Assembly (NCBI GenBank): GCA_965261915.1 | Contig: CBDHDW010000002.1 | Coordinates: forward strand, 1-11,688 | Length of the DNA: 11,688 bases | Source of the DNA: JAIBDK01 sp965261915 | Lineage (GTDB): Bacteria; Pseudomonadota; Gammaproteobacteria; Arenicellales; Poriferihabitantaceae | Direction: 5' to 3' | In this document: positions 1 through 5,256 of the stretch, one piece after another | Layout: each line of letters starts with the position of its first letter | Numbering within the stretch: the stretch's first letter is position 1 | Translations under genes and position numbers: made by a program | The notes under the pieces: generated by a model | Told to the model about the DNA's origin: nothing | Database searches by the model: none | What the model saw: only the letters and a program-made list of their open reading frames with translations

Positions 1-1
1 T

Positions 2-178
2 CTCAACGTACAGATTATCGAACGTGAAGCATTCCGTACTATATTTTCAATCGGCGGCACTATTCACACCCTCAAAGATAGTCAAGTTAGCGGACTTCAG
101 GGAGCACGGGCTAATTCACTGTGCTTCGCGCAATCAGTCGTCACTCGGCTTAAAACCCAACAGTCAGCAATTGCCTAA
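2..178 (+). CDS. parA: ParA-family partition ATPase, C-terminal end only
   Basis: The window opens inside a reading frame whose last 58 codons are visible, ending at TAA 176-178. The translation contains EREAFRTIFSIGGTIHTL, then QVSGLQGARANSLCFAQ, and a short polar tail. This matches the C-terminal helices of plasmid ParA (Walker-type partition ATPases), which commonly read 'ER.AFR.IFSFGGTL...VS.L..A..NA..FA.EV'. The nucleotide-binding motifs lie upstream, outside the window, so activity cannot be judged. In the family, ParA binds nonspecific DNA in an ATP-dependent manner and moves plasmid copies through a DNA-bound partner. The next gene starts 11 nt after this stop and has its own Shine-Dalgarno, so the two form a partition operon. 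The family call is good; the exact subtype is not visible. Confidence 0.82.
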   Translation, partial: LNVQIIEREAFRTIFSIGGTIHTLKDSQVSGLQGARANSLCFAQSVVTRLKTQQSAIA

Positions 179-189
179 GGAGAAAAACA

Positions 190-579
190 GTGTCAGAATC
201 AAAACAAAAAACTGACGAGCGAGCGAAGCTAAGCCTTGATCTCGATAGCTTGGATAGTATGCCAATAAATGGCCCAGAGCCAGCGAAGATTGAAGCGTTG
301 TCCGAGGCATCTGGTTTCAATAAACGCGAGTGGCCCAAGACACCGCAAACCACTAGCCAAACACCAAGCGCTCCCAAGCCAAAACCTCGCAAACGACGGA
401 CTACAGGGCGAACCTATCCATTTAACACCAAGATCAAACCCGAAGCTTATATGTTACTGGGCAGCCTTGCCGATGAGTTGAGCGAAGCTGAGGATCGACC
501 CGTCAGCATGGCCGAAGTTTTGGAGAGAGCACTTAACTATTTCGACGCCAAATTGAACGTAGGAGATAAATCTGGTTGA
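190..579 (+). CDS. small ParA-partner / plasmid stability protein, RHH-like C-terminus
   Basis: This 129-aa protein starts at GTG 190, chosen because AAGGAG (178-183) lies 6 nt upstream. Residues 1-45 are acidic and polar. Residues about 55-75 are proline- and lysine/arginine-rich (APKPKPRKRR), which is likely a disordered DNA-contacting arm. Residues about 76-123 (RTYPFNTKIKPEAYMLLGSL, then a helix ending EVLERALNYF) fit a ribbon-helix-helix fold: a short beta strand followed by two helices. Small RHH proteins directly after parA usually act as the centromere-binding partner (ParB/ParG/StbB type) and repress their own operon. I infer that role from position and shape, not from recognised sequence identity. 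No obvious parS repeats are visible between the two genes, so the centromere may lie upstream of parA, outside the window. Confidence 0.7.
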   Translation: MSESKQKTDERAKLSLDLDSLDSMPINGPEPAKIEALSEASGFNKREWPKTPQTTSQTPSAPKPKPRKRRTTGRTYPFNTKIKPEAYMLLGSLADELSEAEDRPVSMAEVLERALNYFDAKLNVGDKSG

Positions 580-618
580 AAATACTGAGCATATCACTCT
601 TCTGGTATCTGTGGTGAT

Positions 619-912
619 TCAAATTTTAGACGGGTGAGATGAGTGTGCGTTTAAGGAAATTCCCATCGCCTTCAAAACGCTTGTCAATGTACTCAGTCGC
701 GGATCTCCATTAATGCTTAAAGCCCGATAAAGTGATTCGCGTGTTACCCCAGAATCCTTTGAAAGCTGCGTCATGCCATTGGCACGCGCTACAGTGCCGA
801 TGGCATGGGCAATGACCTTTGGATCAGCCGTCGCCAGTGCTTCCGAAATCAGTTCCGCTTGAGTTTCGGTGTCGTCTAGATATTCGGCTGGATCAAATTT
901 AGTCGTTTTCAT
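619..912 (-). CDS. HigA-like antitoxin (addiction module antidote, HTH)
   Basis: This 97-aa protein is encoded immediately downstream of its toxin and overlaps it by 14 nt (899-912). The start ATG at 912 has AAGGAG 7 nt upstream, lying inside the toxin's last codons. The N-terminal part (FDPAEYL, then ISEALATADPKVIAHAIGTV) and a Xre-type helix-turn-helix at about residues 40-80 (ARANGMTQLSKDSGVTRESL, then LSINGDP and LSTLTSVLKAMG) match the COG3636 'putative addiction module antidote' family. These proteins neutralise the partner toxin and bind the operon promoter as repressors. The length is normal for the family and no key part looks damaged. The gene converges with the parA operon on its left, with only 39 nt between stop codons. 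Confidence 0.9.
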   Translation of the reverse strand: MKTTKFDPAEYLDDTETQAELISEALATADPKVIAHAIGTVARANGMTQLSKDSGVTRESLYRALSINGDPRLSTLTSVLKAMGISLNAHSSHPSKI

Positions 913-1204
913 CGTCTATCTCCTTCACAAATTTCTGAGCCCGCTGAATATCACGGGCTTGCGATCCCTTCTCGCCACCACACAAGAGCAAAATGATCGT
1001 CTCTGCACGTCGTGTGTAGTAGATTCTGTAACCAGGCCCAAAATGCACTCTGATCTCACTGACATCTCCACCAAGCGCTTTGGCATCACCCATATGCCCT
1101 GCCTCAATCAAAACCAGCCGCTTGGCAATTATCTTGATGGCAGCTCGGTTTTTGAGACCAGAAAACCACTTGAAAAACGCTGGAGTCTGGCGAAGTTCAA
1201 ACAT
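899..1204 (-). CDS. RelE/ParE-superfamily toxin, HigB-like addiction module killer
   Basis: This 101-aa protein begins at ATG 1204. The motifs FFKWFSGLKNRAAI, GHMGDAKALGGDVSEIRVHF, GPGYRIYYTRR and LLLCGGEKGSQARDI match the COG3657 'putative addiction module killer' branch of RelE/ParE-like toxins. Members are typically ribosome-dependent mRNA interferases, so this one probably cleaves mRNA during translation. It is encoded first in the operon, as in higBA, with the antitoxin translated from an RBS inside its 3' end. The predicted promoter lies so close that the mRNA should begin at or next to the start codon, with no Shine-Dalgarno (see the promoter entry). The length is full for the family. 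The subfamily target (mRNA or gyrase) is not determined from sequence alone. Confidence 0.9.
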   Translation of the reverse strand: MFELRQTPAFFKWFSGLKNRAAIKIIAKRLVLIEAGHMGDAKALGGDVSEIRVHFGPGYRIYYTRRAETIILLLCGGEKGSQARDIQRAQKFVKEIDDEND

Positions 1205-1211
1205 ATTGTAA

Positions 1212-1241
1212 CTTATAAATCACACTCAGATGCCTTGTCAA
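1212..1241 (-). promoter_or_regulatory. sigma-70-like promoter of the higBA-like operon
   Basis: On the - strand a perfect -35 hexamer TTGACA (1241-1236) is followed by 18 nt and then TATAAG (1217-1212), which matches the -10 consensus at five of six positions. Only 7 nt separate the -10 box from the toxin ATG (1204), so transcription should start at or next to the A of the start codon. The resulting mRNA would be leaderless. The repressing operator probably overlaps this region, but no clear perfect palindrome is visible. Confidence 0.7.
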
Positions 1242-1258
1242 TTGTACTTTTGGGGTTA

Positions 1259-1307
1259 TGTCAAAAAAACCCTTGGTCGTGCAAGAACTGCTTGGGTAGG
1301 TTTGACA
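1259..1307. promoter_or_regulatory. inverted repeat between the two toxin-antitoxin modules, possible weak terminator
   Basis: TGTCAAA (1259-1265) plus ACCC (1269-1272) pair with GGGT (1294-1297) plus TTTGACA (1301-1307), with a three-base mismatch inside the arms. It lies just after the acetyltransferase gene, which ends at 1334 on the - strand. On that strand the hairpin's 3' arm holds a run of seven T, so it could slow or stop transcription from the upstream module. The T-run is part of the stem rather than following it, so this is not a textbook terminator. Confidence 0.3.
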
Positions 1308-1333
1308 CTGAAACTGGCGGCTAACCAATAACT

Positions 1334-1828
1334 TCACAGCGATATCCTCGCTTTAATTTTAATCGGCATCACCAAAGTCATGGGATGGTTTGGCGTGCCC
1401 GTAAATCCATAATGTTCATAAAATTCCCGTGCGACGTCAGAAATAGCATGTACAAGAATTCCCCTGATGCCAACAATATGCGCCGCTTGCTGCGCTCTGA
1501 GAACGGCATCCTGTAAAAGCGCGACACCAATGCCCTTGCCTTGCCAATTCTGATCAACTGCAAGGCGGCCAAGAATTGTCATTGGAATAGGGTTTGGCAT
1601 ATTGCGCCTGATATTTCCTGGCGCATCCGATGTGGCCAGCGCCCCAGAGGCAAGGCAATAATACCCAACAACATCAGCCCCAGACGTTACGACATAAGTG
1701 CGGGATGATCCGTTTTTCTGATTGGAACGCGCACGGCGGCGCAGCCAGTCATCAAGGTTGTCAACACCGCTGTCAAAATTATGCAGGTAATGCTGATCAT
1801 TCAGCAATTCAGGGGCAGAAAGCGTCAC
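1334..1828 (-). CDS. TacT-like GNAT acetyltransferase toxin
   Basis: This 164-aa protein belongs to the GNAT-fold toxin family (TacT/AtaT-like), whose members acetylate the amino group of charged aminoacyl-tRNA and stop translation. Seen here: the N-terminal signature LSAPELL...H...FDSGVDNLDDWLRRRA (about residues 3-33), NGSSRTYVV (about 39-47), the acetyl-CoA loop QGKGIG (96-101), and the C-terminal YEHYGF (137-142) with the tyrosine typical of the active site. I prefer the GTG start at 1828: family members begin just before 'LSAPE' and GGAGG lies 4 nt upstream. An ATG at 1852 would add eight residues and overlap the antitoxin by 23 nt. With the GTG start, only one nucleotide separates the antitoxin stop (TAA) from this gene, consistent with translational coupling. 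The fold and catalytic parts look intact. Confidence 0.9.
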   Translation of the reverse strand: MTLSAPELLNDQHYLHNFDSGVDNLDDWLRRRARSNQKNGSSRTYVVTSGADVVGYYCLASGALATSDAPGNIRRNMPNPIPMTILGRLAVDQNWQGKGIGVALLQDAVLRAQQAAHIVGIRGILVHAISDVAREFYEHYGFTGTPNHPMTLVMPIKIKARISL

Positions 1829-1829
1829 A

Positions 1830-2111
1830 TTACCTCCACGGCTTGGGTGCATTTATAAGCCGCTCAAACCCCGCGCCAGATGGTGGGTGATCCAACATTT
1901 TCGAATATTGCACAAAGTTTTTTTCATCCACACGGATATAGGTCTGATCCAGCAATGCATCTTCCGCCGCGCGCCGCGCCGCCTCAACCATAAAATTGGT
2001 GCGAGTCTTGCCGAGAACCTTCGCCGCCTGATCTATCAGGTTGCGTTCATCTTCGCTAAGCCGGATATTCACTGGACGCGATGGTGCGCTGTGGTCTGTC
2101 GTTATGGGCAT
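1830..2111 (-). CDS. TacA-like DUF1778 ribbon-helix-helix antitoxin
   Basis: This 93-aa protein starts at ATG 2111, chosen because AAGGA lies 6 nt upstream. A longer TTG start at 2126 would overlap that RBS and is unlikely. Residues 14-50 (VNIRLSEDERNLIDQAAKVL, then GKTRTNFMVEAARRAAED) form a DUF1778 ribbon-helix-helix DNA-binding domain. The C-terminal LDHPP...ERLINAPKPW is the usual toxin-wrapping tail that binds the GNAT toxin. In this family the antitoxin blocks the acetyltransferase and, with it, represses the shared promoter. The downstream toxin follows immediately. A perfect palindrome 35-53 nt upstream of the start is a probable operator. Confidence 0.9.
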   Translation of the reverse strand: MPITTDHSAPSRPVNIRLSEDERNLIDQAAKVLGKTRTNFMVEAARRAAEDALLDQTYIRVDEKNFVQYSKMLDHPPSGAGFERLINAPKPWR

Positions 2112-2137
2112 AACAAATCCTTTCAATAATCATGATA

Positions 2138-2368
2138 TCACACTACATATACAATGTGTATATGATAATTATAACCTCCAGGGCAATCGATTGAATAAAT
2201 TGCTGACATTGTTGTGATTTTGTGAATCAGGGGCACCGGCTTATTGTTCTCCAGCCCCAGCCAGCCGCGCGCCGCCCGTTTACTTTCCGCCATAGCCATG
2301 CGCTGCCACTGTTGCAGCGGTGTCAAGACATCACCTGTCTTTTTTGATTTCCGGTCTGAACCTGTCAT
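2138..2368 (-). CDS. doubtful small hypothetical protein downstream of repC
   Basis: This reading frame of 76 aa starts at ATG 2368, about 10 nt after a G-rich stretch; a GTG at 2377 is also in frame. The first ~45 residues (KSKKTGDVLTPLQQWQRMAM, then AESKRAARGWLGLE) look like a plausible polar helical protein with balanced codons. The last ~30 residues come from AT-rich DNA and cover the probable tacAT operator, so they are unlikely to be an evolved protein end. The gene follows repC by 94 nt on the same strand. It may be a real small gene, or the 5' part of one whose end was replaced when the toxin-antitoxin module arrived. I do not recognise it. Confidence 0.33.
   Translation of the reverse strand: MTGSDRKSKKTGDVLTPLQQWQRMAMAESKRAARGWLGLENNKPVPLIHKITTMSAIYSIDCPGGYNYHIHIVYVV
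2146..2164. promoter_or_regulatory. probable operator of the tacAT-like module
   Basis: The perfect inverted repeat CATATACA-ATG-TGTATATG (8-bp arms, 3-nt spacer) lies in an AT-rich stretch upstream of the antitoxin start, inside a larger imperfect repeat (about 2129-2166, ATCAT... and ...ATGAT). RHH antitoxins bind such palindromes at their own promoters, so autoregulation is the natural reading. I could not fix a convincing -35/-10 pair around it. Confidence 0.55.
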
Positions 2369-2462
2369 ATCTGCCACCCCCCATTGCGACTGGCCGTGCG
2401 GCGGCCGAAACCGGGCTTACAGGGAAAGGCACACCCCGTTTTTAACGCCAATGCCCCCATCC

Positions 2463-3746
2463 TCACGTTTTCATCCTCCGGGTCAAGCCAATCAAACTGC
2501 CCACCAGATTGAGTTTTCCGGCTTTATGCCGTGCAGTCATCGCGCGCAGCACCCCGCCGGGGTTCTGGATCGGGGTTTCCGGGTGAAACCGGTTGCGGTC
2601 AATCACCAGAATACAAAGCGCTGTGGCCATATCACCCATTTGCCCCACCGCCGCATCATAAGCCGAGCGGTTAATCCCCAACTCCGGCAACCGGTCGATC
2701 GCCGCCAGAATAAAATCCATCGCCGCAGGCGATGGTCTTTGCCCCTGGTGCTGCCGGATATAAAGCCGCATCTCCTCAGAACTCAAGGCAAACAACCGGT
2801 GCGGGTTCAGTTTTTCGATAAATTCACTGTTGACCCCGACCTCAGCCCCGCCACACTTATTTTCTAAACAATCAGCGGAGCCGTCAGGCGCAGCTGCTAA
2901 CGAATTATCTTCTGACGGCGTGCCGTCAGCCAACTTATCCACGGTATCGTTACAAATTACAGAGTGATCTTGAGTTGTATCTTGTATATATCGGCGGAAG
3001 TCAGCTTCCGCTGGAGCGGAAGTATCTGGTAACATTCGGGCAAGTTCATCTATCGCTTCGGAGGTGATTAACACCGCGTCGTAATGCGCTTCGAGGGCTG
3101 CGATGGACTGTAGGCTGGCATAGCGCGGGGGCCAGTTGAGAAACGTTTCTGCGATGGCTTTCAGCCCGGCGTGCTCCGGATAGATCGGCTGGAGACGCAT
3201 CAGGGTTATCTTGACATTGCGCCTGAGCGCCGAGCACTGGCGCTTCAGGCGGGTTCTGTGCTGGCGTTCAAAGCGCATTTGGGCGCGGTGTGCAATGAGA
3301 TCGGGCACCGCTTCAATCAACGGGCTGAAGCACAGCCCTTGCCGGAACTCGCTGCCATCGGCAAACACCAGACGACAGCGGCTGCCGTTGCCGGCCACCT
3401 GCTTGTCAACAAAGCCCAGGGCGATCAGGGCGGTCTCGTCATTGCGCACCGCCCGCGGGCTCTTGCCCAGCGATCCCGCGATATTCCCTTGCAGGGCATA
3501 GCAGACCGGTTCGCGTGTCGGGTCGGTCCAGTCCGAGGGCCGGGTTTCGCGCAACATCGTGAGTAAGGATTTCAGCAGGCTGTCGGACAGGCCGATGTGT
3601 TTGCTGACATCCAGCAGCAGGCCTTCCAGCGCACCGCGCTGCATACTGTCGGGCAAGACTGGATACCTGGGCTGTGGATCCTGTGGTGGTGATCCCTGTG
3701 TATGGTTGTCCTGCGGGGTGCGCAGGGCCTGTATTTTCTGTGACAT
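2463..3746 (-). CDS. repC: RepC-family plasmid replication initiator
   Basis: This 427-aa protein starts at ATG 3746, with GAGGGA 5 nt upstream. The N-terminal domain (about residues 35-180) shows the RepC layout: SLLKSLLTMLRETRPSDWTD, a winged-helix part with SLGKSPRAVRNDETALIALG, then FSPLIEAVPDLI and an arginine-rich helix. The C-terminal domain (about 310-420) ends with NPGGVLRAMTARHKAGKLNL, close to the 'NPGGYLRALT..A..G.L.L' signature of RepC_C. The two are joined by a low-complexity linker (about 245-305) whose DNA is AT-rich and full of inverted repeats. In repABC plasmids RepC binds an origin inside its own gene, and that linker is the obvious candidate here. No repA or repB adjoins it; the parA cassette at the window start is the likely partition function. 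Confidence 0.87.
   Translation of the reverse strand: MSQKIQALRTPQDNHTQGSPPQDPQPRYPVLPDSMQRGALEGLLLDVSKHIGLSDSLLKSLLTMLRETRPSDWTDPTREPVCYALQGNIAGSLGKSPRAVRNDETALIALGFVDKQVAGNGSRCRLVFADGSEFRQGLCFSPLIEAVPDLIAHRAQMRFERQHRTRLKRQCSALRRNVKITLMRLQPIYPEHAGLKAIAETFLNWPPRYASLQSIAALEAHYDAVLITSEAIDELARMLPDTSAPAEADFRRYIQDTTQDHSVICNDTVDKLADGTPSEDNSLAAAPDGSADCLENKCGGAEVGVNSEFIEKLNPHRLFALSSEEMRLYIRQHQGQRPSPAAMDFILAAIDRLPELGINRSAYDAAVGQMGDMATALCILVIDRNRFHPETPIQNPGGVLRAMTARHKAGKLNLVGSLIGLTRRMKT
2880..3022. other. candidate replication origin (oriV) inside repC
   Basis: Four elements cluster in the repC linker. First, three copies of GCCGTCAG: direct at 2880-2887 and 2922-2929, and inverted at 2912-2919, the last two forming a palindrome with 2-nt spacer. 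Second, a DnaA-box-like TTATCCACG (2935-2943), eight of nine to TTATNCACA. Third, a segment of about 60 bp (2932-2991) with roughly one third G+C by my count. Fourth, CTTCCGCT-GG-AGCGGAAG (3005-3022) preceded by a further GCGGAAG (2994-3000). RepC proteins are known to act at an AT-rich origin inside repC; that this is the origin here is inference. Confidence 0.55.
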
Positions 3747-3872
3747 TGTTGTCCCTCATTTCTGTTTTTGCGATGCTTTTCATTGGGCATCACGCCGCGA
3801 TTGAGGCGCAAAAATCGCAGGCACACAGAATTTCATCGCCAAAAGGTCACTTTTGACTTGAAAAGCGGGTCA

Positions 3873-3917
3873 GGTCAGGCTAAAAAACAAGGGTCTAATT
3901 CGTTTTAAAGCCTGACC
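3873..3917. repeat. 16-bp inverted repeat upstream of repC
   Basis: GGTCAGGCTAAAAAAC (3873-3888) faces GTTTTAAAGCCTGACC (3902-3917) across a 13-bp spacer; the arms match at 14 of 16 positions. It lies 127-171 bp upstream of the repC start, next to extra GGTCA copies. No T-run follows on either strand, so a protein-binding site (replication control or partition) or an RNA stem-loop is more likely than a terminator. Confidence 0.6.
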
Positions 3918-4133
3918 ACAACCTTAATGCCGTGCAATCTCTGCGCGGTTTTTCGGTTTTAAGTGGTTTATTGCGGGGTTTCTACTGCTCTGCCTCCCTT
4001 TATCTGGATTCTTTAGGGAGAGTCATACCCACATCTTGTGCGTTTCTCAAGCATAGGTTCAACTTTGCAGATAGAATCAGGACCGGCGGATCCCGCGCGT
4101 GACGGGCCAGGCGCCGCAAACAACGCGCTGCGC

Positions 4134-4161
4134 GCAAGATTTTTTCTTGCCAGACGGCAAG
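4134..4161 (+). promoter_or_regulatory. mutually exclusive hairpins in the pilus-operon leader
   Basis: Segment 1 GCAAGA (4134-4139), segment 2 TCTTGCC (4145-4151) and segment 3 GGCAAG (4156-4161) overlap so that segment 2 can pair with either 1 or 3, but not both. This is the geometry of a simple attenuator or RNA switch. It lies about 50 nt before the ribosome binding site at 4195. The stems are short (about six base pairs) and function is unproven. Confidence 0.3.
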
Positions 4162-4194
4162 CGGTGTTCTAACCTGCCTTACACCGTGTGGCGT

Positions 4195-4250
4195 GGAGAG
4201 ACCTGAAAATGCAGAGAAGTACCCCCCCCCCCCCCGAAATCCGGGCGTAA
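4195..4250 (+). promoter_or_regulatory. RBS and ATG of a 13-codon leader frame running into the poly-C tract
   Basis: GGAGAG (4195-4200) lies 8 nt before ATG 4209, a better translation start than the GTG at 4297. With 14 C this frame reads 13 codons and stops at TAA 4248-4250. If the tract were 13 or 16 C, the frame would stay open through 4297 and join the LysM/TcpQ gene, adding 29 residues. With 12 or 15 C it would stop at 4262. The added codons have low third-position GC (about 40% by my count over 20 codons), which argues against long-standing coding use. Confidence 0.5.
4222..4235 (+). repeat. homopolymer of 14 C
   Basis: Fourteen consecutive C residues follow an A at 4221. Tracts of this length mutate by slipped-strand mispairing in bacteria and are typical of phase-variable surface-structure genes, mostly known from pathogens. 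Here the tract sits between a good start codon and the first pilus gene, at a place where length alone sets the frame. Homopolymers of this size are also the classic site of sequencing and assembly errors. Confidence 0.9.
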
Positions 4251-4296
4251 GTCAAGGGCTTTAAACGGTTTTTCGCGTTTAATATCGGGGTGTTCT

Positions 4297-5256
4297 GTGT
4301 TTTTGGCGGGTTTCCGCTCACGCTGGGTCTCAATTCTGTTTGGTGCCGCCACCTTAAGCGCAGTTGTAATCTTTTGGCAACCCGCCCAAGCCGCAGCGCT
4401 CATTCGCTGCCCCGATTGGCAGCGCTACGTCACGCCCACAGCCGCCCTGCGCAGCACCGCAGCCGTTGGGCCGGCAGGGCATTCCATGCGCCGCTGGACT
4501 GGCAGGGCCAAACTGGCCCGAGAAGTCGAGAGGCCAAAGCAATCGTTCGAGGCCGCGCTCAAAGCAAATCGTGCCAGAGAATCACGTCTGGCATCCGCAA
4601 AGGGGCAGAAGGTGCCAACGGGTACTCTGGCATCTCCACGCACCGCCAGAAACGAATCAGGCGCGCGCCAGACCACAGGTCCGCTGGATGCCGCCGGCAT
4701 TTTCAGCCGCAAGGGTCGTAAAACCAAAAAACAGGCAATCCCCTGTCCGACCCATACCGTGCGCAAGGGCGACACGCTCTCGAAAATCGCCAAGGCCAGG
4801 CTTGGCAGTGCCAAACGCTACCCCGAACTCATCGCGGCCAACAAAGACACCGTAAAATCCGCCACGACCCTGCGGGTCGGCACCGTGCTGACCCTCCCCT
4901 GCGCGGTGCCAACCCGTCAAACCGCATCGCTTCAGCGCAAAACCCGAAGCGGTGCGGCAAAAACAGCTCCCGCTTCCACGCCAGTGGCCGTCAAGCCGAT
5001 GAACCGGCCGTTGCCCGTCTGGACCGCACGCCCCGGGGAGTTTGTCTCCGATGTCATCACCCGCTGGGCCAGGAAGGCCGGACATACTGTGGTACGCGAC
5101 GGCATTGAGGAATGGAAACTCTCCGTGCCGGTTAAAATCAGCGGCAGTTTCAAGGACGCGCTGGATCAGCTGGTTGTCGGCTTTGAAGGCGCGGGCCGCC
5201 CGCTGGCGATCTCTGTCTATGCCAACAAGGTTATTCGCATCGGCAGGCCGCTATGA
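4297..5256 (+). CDS. LysM + TcpQ/PilL-like type IVb pilus periplasmic protein
   Basis: This 319-aa protein is read from GTG 4297, where GGGG lies 6 nt upstream. Residues about 10-33 (WVSILFGAATLSAVVIFWQP ending AQAAA) form a signal peptide or membrane anchor. Residues about 55-145 are basic and low-complexity and include an inserted palindromic repeat (residues about 58-79). Residues 152-202 form a LysM domain (HTVRKGDTLSKIAKARLG ... IAANKD ... LRVGTVLTLP) that should bind peptidoglycan. Residues about 238-317 match the TcpQ/PilL C-terminal domain (VWTARPGEFVSDVITRWARK, then KISGSFKDALDQLV and VYANKVIRI). TcpQ proteins help place the pilus secretin in the outer membrane; LysM would tie it to the cell wall. 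It overlaps the secretin gene by 4 nt (ATGA). The true start may be ATG 4209 if the poly-C length differs. Confidence 0.8.
   Translation: MFLAGFRSRWVSILFGAATLSAVVIFWQPAQAAALIRCPDWQRYVTPTAALRSTAAVGPAGHSMRRWTGRAKLAREVERPKQSFEAALKANRARESRLASAKGQKVPTGTLASPRTARNESGARQTTGPLDAAGIFSRKGRKTKKQAIPCPTHTVRKGDTLSKIAKARLGSAKRYPELIAANKDTVKSATTLRVGTVLTLPCAVPTRQTASLQRKTRSGAAKTAPASTPVAVKPMNRPLPVWTARPGEFVSDVITRWARKAGHTVVRDGIEEWKLSVPVKISGSFKDALDQLVVGFEGAGRPLAISVYANKVIRIGRPL
4472..4532 (-). repeat. palindromic repeat element, copy 1 (inside the LysM/TcpQ gene)
   Basis: Read on the - strand, positions 4532-4496 are identical over 37 bp to 7751-7787 in pilO2. The element continues with a variable stem and ends in GCCCTGCCG (- strand, 4480-4472), as does copy 2. 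The core holds the hairpin GGGCCA-GTT-TGGCCC. It lies within coding sequence in the low-complexity region and keeps the frame open. Confidence 0.85.

Larger units (their letters stand above)
3747..4208. other. gene-free region between divergent repC and pilus operon
   Basis: I see no convincing gene here. It must hold the promoter of repC (leftward) and probably that of the pilus operon (rightward), but no clear -35/-10 pair stands out. Visible structure: GGTCA repeated at 3845, 3868 and 3873; the long inverted repeat at 3873-3917; a weak CTCCCT/AGGGAG repeat (3994-4020); and alternative hairpins at 4134-4161. In repABC plasmids a counter-transcribed RNA upstream of repC controls copy number, and such an RNA could be encoded here, but nothing proves it. 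Confidence 0.5.

Noticed and set aside
24..215. Small + strand frame at the window start
   Set aside because: It overlaps the ParA C-terminus in another frame and runs into the next gene; the ParA frame has the clear family match.
579..619. Terminator between the converging parA operon and antitoxin gene
   Set aside because: Only a weak ATCAC/GTGAT pairing with no solid GC stem and T-run could be seen.
869..1324. 151-codon + strand frame opposite the higBA-like operon
   Set aside because: Opposite strand of a well-supported toxin and antitoxin, with no family pattern.
4020..4090. Promoter for the pilus operon near TAGAAT
   Set aside because: The -10-like hexamer has no acceptable -35 at 16-18 nt.
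4290..4855. Overlapping + strand frames in the other two phases around the LysM/TcpQ gene
   Set aside because: No domain or signal pattern; the LysM and TcpQ motifs fix the true frame.
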